NCBI RefSeq assembly: GCF_009193175.1
Contig: NZ_VUKE01000004.1
Span: 124,001-188,000, forward strand
Length of the DNA: 64,000 nucleotides
Reading direction: 5' to 3'
DNA from: Georgenia ruanii
GTDB lineage: Bacteria > Actinomycetota > Actinomycetes > Actinomycetales > Actinomycetaceae
Shown piece after piece: positions 34,716 through 42,685 of this stretch. The translations under genes and the position numbers were made by a program. The notes beneath the pieces are model-generated. The model was given only the letters and a program-made list of their open reading frames with translations. It had not been told where the DNA came from and searched no databases. Positions within the stretch are counted from its first letter, which is position 1, and every line of letters starts with the position of its first letter.

Positions 34716-35447
34716 TCAGCCGCGCGGCTCCAGCGCCCGACGCAGCATCCGGATGCCGCGCGTCGCGCCGGTGACGGTCTCGTCGACCTTCGCGTCGGTG
34801 ACCCGGAAGATCATGTTGCCCAGGTACTGCCGATCCAACTTGGAGAACTCTGCGCCGCGCAGATCGGCGATCTGCAGCAATGAGGCGAGCGTGGCGAAGT
34901 CGATCTGGTGACGCTCCCGGGCCGGGTCGATGAGGATCTGGGTGGTGGCTGCCTTGCCGACGAGCGCGCCGATGAGGTTGGGGCGCCGCACGGCGCCGAG
35001 GCGGCCGGCGACCCCCACCTCGACCGTCTCGGTACGGTCCAGCGCCTGCTGTGAACCGGGGGCCGCGATGGTGGTGGCGCCGGTCACGCCCCTGCGGTTG
35101 GCTGCGACCTCGCCGAGGTGGCGCGGTATAAGCACGTCGAACTGGGCGCCGTCGCCGCGCTTCCAGCGGTGTTGGTGCCCCTGGGAGCTCTGCCCGTCGC
35201 TATGAAACCCGAGGTCGACCAGAACCGCCGTGAACCGCCTGAGCATCGCCGGGTACGCACGCACGTCGAGGACGGTGTCAAGGTCGGTGGTTGGACGCGG
35301 TGGGGACTCACCGCGCTCGACGCAGTGCAGGTGCACCAGCTGTCCCCCGACCAGCGACCACCCGTTCGGCACGCGCTCGGCGACGTCGAGCAGCGCTATC
35401 CAACCGGCTTCCTGCTGCCGCACCATCGCCGGCATGGTCACGGTCAT
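34716..35447 (-). CDS. Nucleotidyltransferase-fold protein, putative AbiEii-like toxin
   Basis: A 243-residue protein. The N-terminal part has the nucleotidyltransferase layout: WSLVGGQLVHLHCVERG (GG motif), then a TTDLDTVLDV acidic pair and a third acidic residue in GAQFDVLIP. A helical C-terminal part contains RRPNLIGALVGKAAT and ERHQIDFATLASLL, as in AbiEii/DUF-type NTases that read IDxxxL near the end. The ATG at 35447 overlaps the stop of the upstream HTH gene by ATGA. Type IV toxin-antitoxin or abortive-infection function is inferred from fold plus partner; a stand-alone tRNA or antibiotic modifying role is possible. Confidence 0.65.
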   Translation of the reverse strand: MTVTMPAMVRQQEAGWIALLDVAERVPNGWSLVGGQLVHLHCVERGESPPRPTTDLDTVLDVRAYPAMLRRFTAVLVDLGFHSDGQSSQGHQHRWKRGDGAQFDVLIPRHLGEVAANRRGVTGATTIAAPGSQQALDRTETVEVGVAGRLGAVRRPNLIGALVGKAATTQILIDPARERHQIDFATLASLLQIADLRGAEFSKLDRQYLGNMIFRVTDAKVDETVTGATRGIRMLRRALEPRG

Positions 35448-36109
35448 GCGGCGACCCCCAGTCCCAGCAGCTCCAGCGCGGCGCGCGTCTCGCGCGGCCC
35501 GCCCCGCTCGAACAGGTCGGCGGCGCTGAACAGACGGGGCACCTCGTCCATGGGGACGGCGCTGACGTGCAGCACGATGTTGGGGCTCTCCACGGCCGCG
35601 GCCAGGTCGAGGAAGTAGTCGTCGGCGAACCCGTCGAGCTGTCCCTCCTCGATGTAGGCCTCGAGGTCGGCGCCGGAGGCGAGCCCGGCGCGGGGGTCGG
35701 AGACGCCGGAGAGGCGCAGCCGCGGGTCCTCCCGGACCTCGGTGAGGTCGTCGGGGTGCATCTCAAGCTCGACCCGTCGGGCACGCTCCCCGAGCCAGGA
35801 GCGGACCAGTGCGGGGACGGCCTGTGCGTCGGAGCCGCGGAGCCGGTGCAGTCGCTCGTCCAAGCGTCTGACCTCGTCACGCCGCACCTGGGCGGGGCGG
35901 CCTTCCACCGCCTGCGCCAACGCCCACCCCATCCGCGGGGACAGCGGCCGCGACCGCCGGGCAGGACGGAGCGTCGCGGCGTCGACCAGCCACCGGCCGC
36001 CGACCTTCTCGGCCTGCAGCGACCCCTCGGCGATGCGCTGCAACACCCGCTGCCGGTTCACGCCGAGCAGCTGCGCCGCCTCCCGAACGGACACCACTCG
36101 TGAAGCCAT
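35444..36109 (-). CDS. HTH-domain protein, putative antitoxin partner of the nucleotidyltransferase
   Basis: A 221-residue protein. Residues 5-50 form an excisionase/MerR-like winged helix (VVSVREAAQLLGVNRQRVLQRIAEGSLQAEKVGGRWLVDAATL). The middle is Arg-rich (RRDEVRRLDERLHRLRG), and the acidic C-terminal half (DLEAYIEEGQLDGFADDYFLDLAAAVESPNIVLHVSA, FERGGPRETRAALELLG) matches nothing I recognise. The gene is the first of a two-gene unit with the nucleotidyltransferase, overlapping it by 4 bp. The upstream base run is AT-richer (AACTCTAGTCGTTCGACTAG), with a dyad CTAGTCG-TT-CGACTAG at 36119-36134 that may be the operator. Confidence 0.65.
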   Translation of the reverse strand: MASRVVSVREAAQLLGVNRQRVLQRIAEGSLQAEKVGGRWLVDAATLRPARRSRPLSPRMGWALAQAVEGRPAQVRRDEVRRLDERLHRLRGSDAQAVPALVRSWLGERARRVELEMHPDDLTEVREDPRLRLSGVSDPRAGLASGADLEAYIEEGQLDGFADDYFLDLAAAVESPNIVLHVSAVPMDEVPRLFSAADLFERGGPRETRAALELLGLGVAA

Positions 36110-36121
36110 GACACAACTCTA

Positions 36122-36613
<492 letters not shown>

Positions 36614-36998
36614 TCCGCAAGCATGAGCCCCGTGCGTGCGCCCACGAGACCACACCTCGTTCGGCGCGGTCGCTCCTTGCATCGCTGGCGCATCCAGCTC
36701 ACCCGCTACCCGGAGTCCATCCAGTCCAGCGGAGGCAGACGATCGTCGACGACGCTCAGCGGTCACGTGGCCGTGTTCGCGCAGGTCGAACCACGATTGC
36801 TGTCACGGACCAACGATGCCCGCAACCACCCGAAACCCGGCCTGATTGTTCCGCTTGACGTCTGATTCGACGGATCCCCTGGGGACCGAGGCTCGTGACG
36901 GCGGCTGAGCTCGACGCCCCGGCCGCATCCTCGCCCTCGGCACGCAGGCCGAGGCGAGGCTGACGCGCCCGGTCACCGCGACGAAGCGTCGGGGCTGC
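36614..36998. other. Unassigned stretch inside the accessory segment
   Basis: 385 bp without a recognisable gene. The longest plausible frame (36623-36865, forward, 80 codons, MSPVRAPTRPH...) has mixed composition and no homologue I know. The overall G+C is lower than in the flanking core genes. Decayed sequence is the simplest reading. Confidence 0.4.
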
Positions 36999-37433
36999 TC
37001 AGTCGAGACAGAACTCGTTGCCCTCGATGTCCTGCATCACGAGGCACGACTCGTTGACGCCGTCGGCGCGCAGCAGGCGCACGCGCGCCGCGCCGAGCCC
37101 GACCAGCCGGGCGCACTCGGCCTCGAGGGCGGCCAGGCGCTCGTCACCCACGAGCCCGCGGCCGACCCGCACGTCGAGGTGCACCCGATTCTTGACGACC
37201 TTGCCTTCTGGCACCCGCTGGAAGAACAGTCGCGGGCCCACCCCCGAGGGATCGACGCACGCGAATGCTGACCCCTGGTGCTCGGGCGGCAACGCGCGAT
37301 CGAAATCGTCCCACGTGGCAAACCCCTCCGGTGGCGGCGGGACGACGTACCCCAACACCTCGCACCAGAAACGAGCGACGCGCTCAGGTTCCGCGCAGTC
37401 GAAGGTGACCTGGACCTGTCTCACAGACGCCAT
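36999..37433 (-). CDS. VOC-family (glyoxalase-like) protein
   Basis: A 144-residue protein with one vicinal-oxygen-chelate-like domain: VQVTFDCAEPERVARFWCEVLGYVVPPPP, an insertion GFATWDDFDRALPPEHQGSAF, RLFFQRVPEGKVVKNRVHLDVRV and MQDIEGNEFCLD. This is the actinobacterial glyoxalase-like group of unknown substrate. It could be a fosfomycin or bleomycin-type resistance relative, but the key residues do not decide. ATG 37433 suits the AGGG upstream better than the GTG at 37439. Its 5' end overlaps the tail of the next upstream reading frame. Confidence 0.85.
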   Translation of the reverse strand: MASVRQVQVTFDCAEPERVARFWCEVLGYVVPPPPEGFATWDDFDRALPPEHQGSAFACVDPSGVGPRLFFQRVPEGKVVKNRVHLDVRVGRGLVGDERLAALEAECARLVGLGAARVRLLRADGVNESCLVMQDIEGNEFCLD

Positions 37434-38034
37434 TGGCACACCCTAGAGGCGCCCTGGTGGCGGCGCGCACCTCATTGTGCGGAGGAGTGTTGGACTGAGC
37501 GGAGAAGTGATGGCCAGGGGGCGGCCGCGACGTCGCGACCCGATCAGGTGCTCGCCCGAACACCGCTGCCCACAGGTCGTTCTCGGCGTAGAGGGCGTCG
37601 ACCTGGGCGAGCTCGACGCCGGCCCGGTGGGGGGCGCCGTCGACCCTGTCGGCCACCCACCACTCCGCTCCCGGAAGGCCGGCGGAGGCGTAGGCGCGCG
37701 AGCCCGGTACCTGTCGCGCGTACGACGGTCGTGGCTGGGCGACGACCTCGCCGTGCGCCGGTTCCCACAGGCGGACCGACCCGCCGTCGGAGTCCAGCAC
37801 CACCGCATCGAACCACCGCCACACCACGACGTCGGCGCCGTTCGGCCCGGTGGCCACGGCGACCAGATGGCCCGGAGACACCCGCTCGACGCGCGGGGAG
37901 GGGAACATCGGGGCGAACCCGACGGTGCGGAACTCGTCCTGGCTCCACACCTCGCAGGTGTGTTCCGCGACCCGCACCACGCGAGCCGTGCGAAGCCGGT
38001 GGGTGGCGGGGACGGCACCGGGCTGTTGCGACAT
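37384..38034 (-). CDS. Hypothetical protein with doubtful C-terminal tail
   Basis: A 216-codon frame I do not recognise. The first about 155 residues look like a real beta-rich domain (TARVVRVAEHTCEVWSQDEFRTVGFAPMFPSPRVERVSPGHLVAVATG, VVVWRWFDAVVLDSDGGSVRLWEP, GAEWWVADRVDGAP). After VFGRAPDR the sequence turns into Pro/Arg-rich text and runs 50 bp into the VOC gene, suggesting a frameshift or loss of the original stop near 37540. The start ATG at 38034 follows no strong RBS. Function unknown. Confidence 0.5.
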   Translation of the reverse strand: MSQQPGAVPATHRLRTARVVRVAEHTCEVWSQDEFRTVGFAPMFPSPRVERVSPGHLVAVATGPNGADVVVWRWFDAVVLDSDGGSVRLWEPAHGEVVAQPRPSYARQVPGSRAYASAGLPGAEWWVADRVDGAPHRAGVELAQVDALYAENDLWAAVFGRAPDRVATSRPPPGHHFSAQSNTPPHNEVRAATRAPLGCANGVCETGPGHLRLRGT

Positions 38035-38146
38035 GCGGCCAAGTGTGGCGTACGCGCGATCCCCGGTCGCCGTGACGCTTCAGGCAACCCGGAGCAGGCC
38101 GGTCCGGCAGCTCAGTTCCGGGTCCGGTGAGGAAACGCCCCCGAAG

Positions 38147-38434
38147 TCACCGCCGCCGGAAGCGGAACGGGATCGGGATCCCGCCGCAGCAGCACACGCC
38201 CTCGACATCGGTCGAGGCCAGCACCGCCGCCGCCCGGTAGCACGCGAGGAAGCGCACCGCCGCCGGGACCACGGCTCGCACCACCCCCTCGCGGAGGACG
38301 ACGTCGCGCACGGCGGCGGAGCATGACTGGCCGCCGTGCGCGACGAGGTGGGCGCACGTCCAGCCCTTCCGCGGAGAGATCCGTGCCTGGTAGAGGCGGA
38401 TCGCGGCGTCGGCCGCGCGGGTCGCGGGGCGCAT
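38147..38434 (-). CDS. Membrane protein insertion efficiency factor YidD-like protein
   Basis: A 95-residue protein. AIRLYQARISPRKGWTCAHLVAHGGQSCSAAVRDVVLREGVVRAVVPAAVRFLACYRAA follows the YidD plan (LYQxxISP, three cysteines, Arg-x-x-x-Cys). The usual CRFxPTCSxY motif is replaced by CAHLVAHGGQSC, so it is a divergent member and not the one that sits by rnpA/yidC. A cysteine-rich C-terminus (GVCCCGG) is unusual. It has a 116-bp gap to the divergent nitrilase gene. Confidence 0.75.
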   Translation of the reverse strand: MRPATRAADAAIRLYQARISPRKGWTCAHLVAHGGQSCSAAVRDVVLREGVVRAVVPAAVRFLACYRAAAVLASTDVEGVCCCGGIPIPFRFRRR

Positions 38435-38550
38435 GACGGCACGCTACCGTCCGGCCCGCCGACCGGCGCGGCAAGTGGGACGTCGACCCGACGGCGCCGC
38501 GCACGTGGCAGAGTCGGTCGCGACCGCCGGGGGCGAGCCGAGGAGGAGAC

Positions 38551-39348
38551 ATGCAGGTCGCGGTGGCGCAGATGGGCGCGACGACGGACAAGGCGGCCAA
38601 TCTTGCGGCCGCGACCGAGCTGGTCGCCCGCGCGGCCCGCGCCGGGGCCCGGCTGGTCGTGCTGCCCGAGTACGCGATGGCCTGGGACCCCCGGCCCACC
38701 GCGGAGGCGCTGGCCGCTGAGGCGGAGGGGCTGGACGGGCCCTTCGTCGCCGCCCTGGCCCGCGCGGCCCACGGGCACCGCGTCACCGTCGTCGCCGGCA
38801 TGACCGAACGCCCCGGCGACGGCGGCGCGCGGCCATACAACACTGTCGTCGCCGTCAACGCCGGCGGCGAGCTCATCGGCGCCTACCGCAAGGTCCACCT
38901 CTACGACGCCTTCGGCGACCGCGAGTCCGACCGCCTGGCCCCGCGCGCGCCGGAGGCGCTGGTCCTCGCGCTCGGCGACCTGCGGGTGGGGGTCATGACG
39001 TGCTACGACCTCCGCTTCCCCGAGATGGCCCGCTTCCTCGTCGACGCCGGCGCGAACGTGCTCGCCCTCCCCGCGACCTGGATCTCCGGGCCGGGCAAGC
39101 TCGACCACTGGCGCACCCTGGCCAAGGCCCGTGCCATCGAGAACACCGTGTACATGCTGGCCGCCGGGCAGACCGGCCGGTATCGCACCGGCCACAGCGT
39201 CGTCGTCGGCCCGTCCGGGGAGGTGCTCGCTGAGGCGGGGGAGGAGCCGGGCGTCGCCGTCGCGGAGGTCACCGGGGCGCAGGTCCAGGCGGTGCGCGAG
39301 CGGAACCCCAGCCTGGCGAACCGGCGCTTCGAGGTGCGGCCCCGGTGA
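38551..39348 (+). CDS. Carbon-nitrogen hydrolase (nitrilase superfamily, omega-amidase/deaminated-glutathione type)
   Basis: A 265-residue amidase with the Glu-Lys-Cys triad: E40 in VVLPEYAMAW, K114 in YRKVHLYDAFG and C151 in VMTCYDLRFPE. The downstream LPATWISGPGKLDHWRTLAKARAIENTVYMLAAGQTG is typical of the Nit/omega-amidase branch. The substrate is probably a small amide; repair of deaminated glutathione does not fit a mycothiol organism, so the true substrate is open. The ATG at 38551 has AGGAGGAG upstream. The protein is complete and of usual length. Confidence 0.93.
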   Translation: MQVAVAQMGATTDKAANLAAATELVARAARAGARLVVLPEYAMAWDPRPTAEALAAEAEGLDGPFVAALARAAHGHRVTVVAGMTERPGDGGARPYNTVVAVNAGGELIGAYRKVHLYDAFGDRESDRLAPRAPEALVLALGDLRVGVMTCYDLRFPEMARFLVDAGANVLALPATWISGPGKLDHWRTLAKARAIENTVYMLAAGQTGRYRTGHSVVVGPSGEVLAEAGEEPGVAVAEVTGAQVQAVRERNPSLANRRFEVRPR

Positions 39349-39403
39349 CACGGCGATGCCCCGGCCTCCCGCGGGGAGACCGGGGCATCACACAAGAGCT
39401 GGG

Positions 39404-39685
39404 CTAGGCCTGGGCGCGCAACGTGAAGCCAGTGCCCTCGGGCGTCTGGGCGGCATCGAGCTCGTGCGCGGTGAGAAGCTCGGTGGTGGCCTCCTCGACG
39501 AAGACCCGGGCGCCGTCGTCGCCCTCGATCACGTCGTCGGCCGGGTCGGGCGCCGGGACGAGGCTGAGCTCGACGCCGTCGCCGGGCTCGGTGAGCGCGA
39601 TGCGCATCCCGCCCGTCTCGGGCAGGCCGGCCTGGGTGGACAGGTCGCGCACGGCGGCCTGGGCGTTCGGGGTCAGGGTGAGCAT
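39404..39685 (-). CDS. HesB/IscA-like fold protein lacking cysteines
   Basis: A 93-residue protein: LTLTPNAQAAVRDLSTQAGLPETGGMRIALTEPG and ARVFVEEATTELLTAHELDAAQ follow the HesB/IscA fold. The three cluster-binding cysteines of IscA are all missing (there is no Cys at all), so it is unlikely to carry Fe-S clusters itself. Such proteins are annotated as 'Fe-S cluster assembly protein HesB' in actinobacteria. The ATG at 39685 has GGGAGAA upstream. It is convergent with the nitrilase gene. Confidence 0.72.
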   Translation of the reverse strand: MLTLTPNAQAAVRDLSTQAGLPETGGMRIALTEPGDGVELSLVPAPDPADDVIEGDDGARVFVEEATTELLTAHELDAAQTPEGTGFTLRAQA

Positions 39686-39917
39686 GTGGTTCTCCCGATG
39701 TGTCGTCGGTGCAGGAGCCGGCCGTACAGCCGGCGCGACGCTGACGACCACCGCTGGGTGCGACCGCCTGCGCCTCGGACCCCTCCACCCTCGGGGGTCA
39801 CGGGCGGGGCCCGCAACCCGACACCGGCACGGCGGATCGGCGGCCCGATCCGTGCCCCCGCGCCGACGGCGGCTCCTACGCTGGCAGGAGTACTCGCCCG
39901 ATCGACCCGGAGGCGGC

Positions 39918-40358
39918 ATGTCCCAGCCCACGCAAGGCAACGTCAACCTGCCGACCGAGACCGCGCGCGAGGTGCTCACCGTGCGCCGCGTCTTCGGCGA
40001 GGCCTACGAGCGCGACGGGGTCACCGTGATCCCCGTCGCCAAGGTCATGGGCGGCAGCGGCATGGGCTTCGGCAGCGGCGCCATGGGAAAGGGTCGGCCC
40101 GGCGCAGGGGAGGAGCAGCCCGCGGGAGGCGAGCACGCCGGGCACAAGCGGCCAGGGGCCGGTGAGGGCTCCGGCGGTGGCGGTGGGTTCGGCGTCCGGG
40201 CCCGGCCGGTGGGCGTCTACATCGTCAAGGACGGGAAGGTGTCCTGGCAGCCGGCGCTCGACCTCAACCGGGTGATCCTGGGCGGCCAGATCTTCGCCAC
40301 CGTCGCGGTCCTGGCCCTGTCCCGGGCGTTGCGCCGTCGCCGGTTCACCCGCCGCTGA
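39918..40358 (+). CDS. GerW/YtfJ family protein
   Basis: A 146-residue protein matching the GerW (YtfJ) sporulation-protein family: ETAREVLTVRRVFGEAYERDGVTVIPVAKVMGGSGMGFGSG, then a Gly-rich linker, GFGVRARPVGVYIVKDGKVSWQPALDLNRVILGGQIF and a C-terminal hydrophobic-basic end. In Bacillus it helps germination. Actinobacterial members occur in non-sporulating species too, so sporulation is not implied. The ATG has GGAGGCGGC upstream. Its last codons and stop are repeated 34 bp downstream. Confidence 0.83.
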   Translation: MSQPTQGNVNLPTETAREVLTVRRVFGEAYERDGVTVIPVAKVMGGSGMGFGSGAMGKGRPGAGEEQPAGGEHAGHKRPGAGEGSGGGGGFGVRARPVGVYIVKDGKVSWQPALDLNRVILGGQIFATVAVLALSRALRRRRFTRR

Positions 40359-40399
40359 CGTGCGCAGCCGGCGCCGGTTCACCCGACGCTGACGTGCGC
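40338..40399. repeat. 34-bp-period direct repeat covering the GerW-like stop
   Basis: A 28-bp unit CGCCGGTTCACCCG(C/A)CGCTG... occurs at 40338-40365 and 40372-40399 with one mismatch. It includes the stop codon (40356-40358). A weaker third copy may follow. Confidence 0.85.
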
Positions 40400-40845
40400 G
40401 GCCGCGCCGGTGCACCGGCGCTGAGGCCGACGGCCGCGCTGACTGCCGGGCGCTGATGCCGCGTCTGCTCAGCCGGCGCCGAGCGTCGGTTGCCCGCGGT
40501 CGAGCCGAGGACAGAGCCGGGGCGTCTCTGCAGCGCCCCCACTTTGTGCGGGTCGGCGTCCGTTGCGCTGGCCGGGGGCCCACGGCGTGTCAGGGCGACC
40601 TGGTGTCACCTGTAGCGGACATCACTGCAGGCCCCAGCGCCGTCGCCCGTTGAGCAGCATTGTGACCGCATGTTTCCGCCGTCTCACATGGCGGTCACGA
40701 TCCCGTAACGATGTCCCCGGACATTTCGTTCCGGGCCGTACCGCCGCCTATTGTTTCGGCATCCCGCGCCAGCGAGGCGGCCGTGCCGTGGTGCACTGCG
40801 GCCCTGTGCCGGGCCAGAGCGACAGCTCATTCATCAGGAGGAACA
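40359..40845. other. Gene-free leader region upstream of the first peptide importer
   Basis: 487 bp with the 3'-end repeat at its left edge, an imperfect inverted repeat GTGACCGCATG / CATGGCGGTCAC (40662-40698) that includes TGTGACC/GGTCAC half sites, and a -10-like TATTGT (40749-40754) about 90 bp before the TTG start. No gene was recognised. Confidence 0.55.
40749..40754 (+). promoter_or_regulatory. Candidate -10 (TATTGT) of the first peptide-importer operon
   Basis: TATTGT, with TTCGTT-like sequence 17-20 bp upstream, fits a housekeeping promoter giving a leader of about 85 bases. Confidence 0.4.
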
Positions 40846-42480
40846 TTGAAGACCAGGCGTATGGCTGGCGTGGCCGCGTCGATCCTCGCCGGATCGCTCG
40901 TGCTCGCTGCGTGCAGCTCCAGCAGCCCTGACGACAAGGCGTCGGGGGACGCTGCCTCCGGGGGTGGCACCAGCACCGGCGTCATCACCGCGAACGGCAG
41001 CGAGCCGCAGAACCCGCTGATCCCGACCAACACCAACGAGGTTGGCGGCGGGAAGATCCTCGACCTCATCTTCGCGGGCCTTGTGTACTACGACGCCGAC
41101 GGTGCCGTGCACAACGAGGTGGCCGACTCGATCGAGACCGAGGACAACCAGACCTACACGATCAAGCTGAAGGAGGGATGGAAGTTCACCGACGGGACGC
41201 CGGTGACCTCCAAGTCCTTCGTCGACGCGTGGAACCAGGGCGCCCTGCTCAGCAACGGCCACCTGTCGAGCTACTTCTTCGAGCCGATCGAGGGCTACTC
41301 CGACTCCGAGGACTCCGAGCTCACCGGGCTCAAGGTCGTCGACGACCAGACCTTCACGGTCAAGCTCAAGCAGCCGGAGGCGGACTTCCCGCTGCGGCTG
41401 GGCTACTCGGCGTTCTTCCCGCTGCCCCAGGCCGCGTTCGACGACGCCGCCGCCTTCGGCGAGAACCCGATCGGCAACGGCCCGTACAAGCTGGGCGGCG
41501 ATGGCGCCTGGCAGCACAACGTGCAGATCGAGCTCGTCCCGAACGCGGACTACACCGGCGACCGCAAGGCCCAGAACGGCGGCGTGACGATCAAGTTCTA
41601 CGACACGCAGGACGCCGCCTACAACGACCTGCTGGCCGGCAACCTCGACGTGCTCGACGCGGTGCCCGACTCGGCGTTCGGCACCTTCGCGGACGAGCTG
41701 GGCGACCGGGCCGTCAACCAGCCGGCCGCCATCTTCCAGTCCTTCACCATCGCGCAGGAGCTTCCGCACTTCGCGGGCGAAGAGGGCAAGCTGCGCCGCG
41801 CGGCCATCTCCCACTCGATCAACCGCAAGGAGATCACCGACACGATCTTCCAGGGCACCCGCACCCCGGCCTCCGACTTCACCTCCCCGGTGATCGACGG
41901 CTGGTCCGACAAGGTGCCGGGCTCCGACGTGCTGGAGTTCGACGAGAGCAAGGCCAAGGAGCTGTGGGCCGAGGCCGACAAGATCTCTCCCTGGGACGGC
42001 AAGTTCACCCTCGCGTACAACTCCGACGGTGGTCACCAGGCCTGGGTCGACGCCACGGTGAACTCCATCAAGAACACCCTGGGCATCGACGCGGAGGGGC
42101 AGCCCTACCCCACCTTCAAGGAACTGCGCACCGACGTCACCGACCGCAAGATGACCGGCGCCTTCCGTAGCGGCTGGCAGGCCGACTACCCGGGTCTCGG
42201 CAACTTCCTCGGCCCGTTGTACGGCACCGGCGCCGGCTCGAACGACGGTGACTACTCCAGCGCGGAGGTCGACGACCTGCTGAAGCAGGCAGCCGCGGCG
42301 GGCTCGATCGACGAGTCGAACGCGCTGTACCAGAAGGTGCAGGAGATCCTCTTCAAGGACCTCCCGGCCATCCCGCTGTGGTACTCCAACGTCACCGGCG
42401 GCTCGGCCGACACGGTGAGCAACGTCAAGTTCGGCTGGAACAGCGTGCCGATCTACGAGGAGATCACCAAGGCCGAGTGA
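40846..42480 (+). CDS. Peptide-type ABC transporter substrate-binding lipoprotein (family 5)
   Basis: A 544-residue lipoprotein. The signal peptide KTRRMAGVAASILAGSLVLAAC ends in lipobox LAAC (C23), then a Ser-rich linker and an SBP_bac_5 fold: NPLIPTNTNEVGGGKILDLIFAGLVYYDADG, NQTYTIKLKEGWKFTDGTPVTSKSFVDAW, GNGPYKL and LRRAAISHSINRKEI. It captures oligopeptides or related ligands outside the cell. The start is a TTG at 40846, decided by AGGAGGAA 3 bases upstream; the nearest ATG at 40861 is too far from it. It is followed by a hairpin before the permease genes. Confidence 0.93.
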   Translation: MKTRRMAGVAASILAGSLVLAACSSSSPDDKASGDAASGGGTSTGVITANGSEPQNPLIPTNTNEVGGGKILDLIFAGLVYYDADGAVHNEVADSIETEDNQTYTIKLKEGWKFTDGTPVTSKSFVDAWNQGALLSNGHLSSYFFEPIEGYSDSEDSELTGLKVVDDQTFTVKLKQPEADFPLRLGYSAFFPLPQAAFDDAAAFGENPIGNGPYKLGGDGAWQHNVQIELVPNADYTGDRKAQNGGVTIKFYDTQDAAYNDLLAGNLDVLDAVPDSAFGTFADELGDRAVNQPAAIFQSFTIAQELPHFAGEEGKLRRAAISHSINRKEITDTIFQGTRTPASDFTSPVIDGWSDKVPGSDVLEFDESKAKELWAEADKISPWDGKFTLAYNSDGGHQAWVDATVNSIKNTLGIDAEGQPYPTFKELRTDVTDRKMTGAFRSGWQADYPGLGNFLGPLYGTGAGSNDGDYSSAEVDDLLKQAAAAGSIDESNALYQKVQEILFKDLPAIPLWYSNVTGGSADTVSNVKFGWNSVPIYEEITKAE

Positions 42481-42518
42481 CCCCCGGTTCCCTCGGGAAC
42501 CGCCGGCGTCGGCAACCC

Positions 42519-42554
42519 CGTTGGGGGCGGGACCTTTCGGTCCCGCCCCCAACG
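42519..42554 (+). terminator. Intercistronic hairpin between substrate-binding protein and permease genes
   Basis: A perfect 16-bp stem CGTTGGGGGCGGGACC / GGTCCCGCCCCCAACG with loop TTTC. A smaller hairpin GGTTCCC/GGGAACC (42486-42501) precedes it. Partial termination or 3'-end protection would give more binding protein than membrane subunits. Confidence 0.7.
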
Positions 42555-42685
42555 CTCTCTGCGGCAAACCTCACGCCAAGAACAGCCACACGGATTCCGT
42601 CTCGGACGACGACGGGGCGTATCGTCGGACGGCGTGCCTGGCGGCTGCCTGGGTGCAGCCACGACATCAACGAGGAGGCGACTCG

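Noticed and set aside
35308-35880. A 190-codon reverse frame overlapping the HTH/nucleotidyltransferase junction
   Set aside because: It is the shifted-frame shadow of the HTH gene; Ser/Pro/Arg-rich composition and no start signals.
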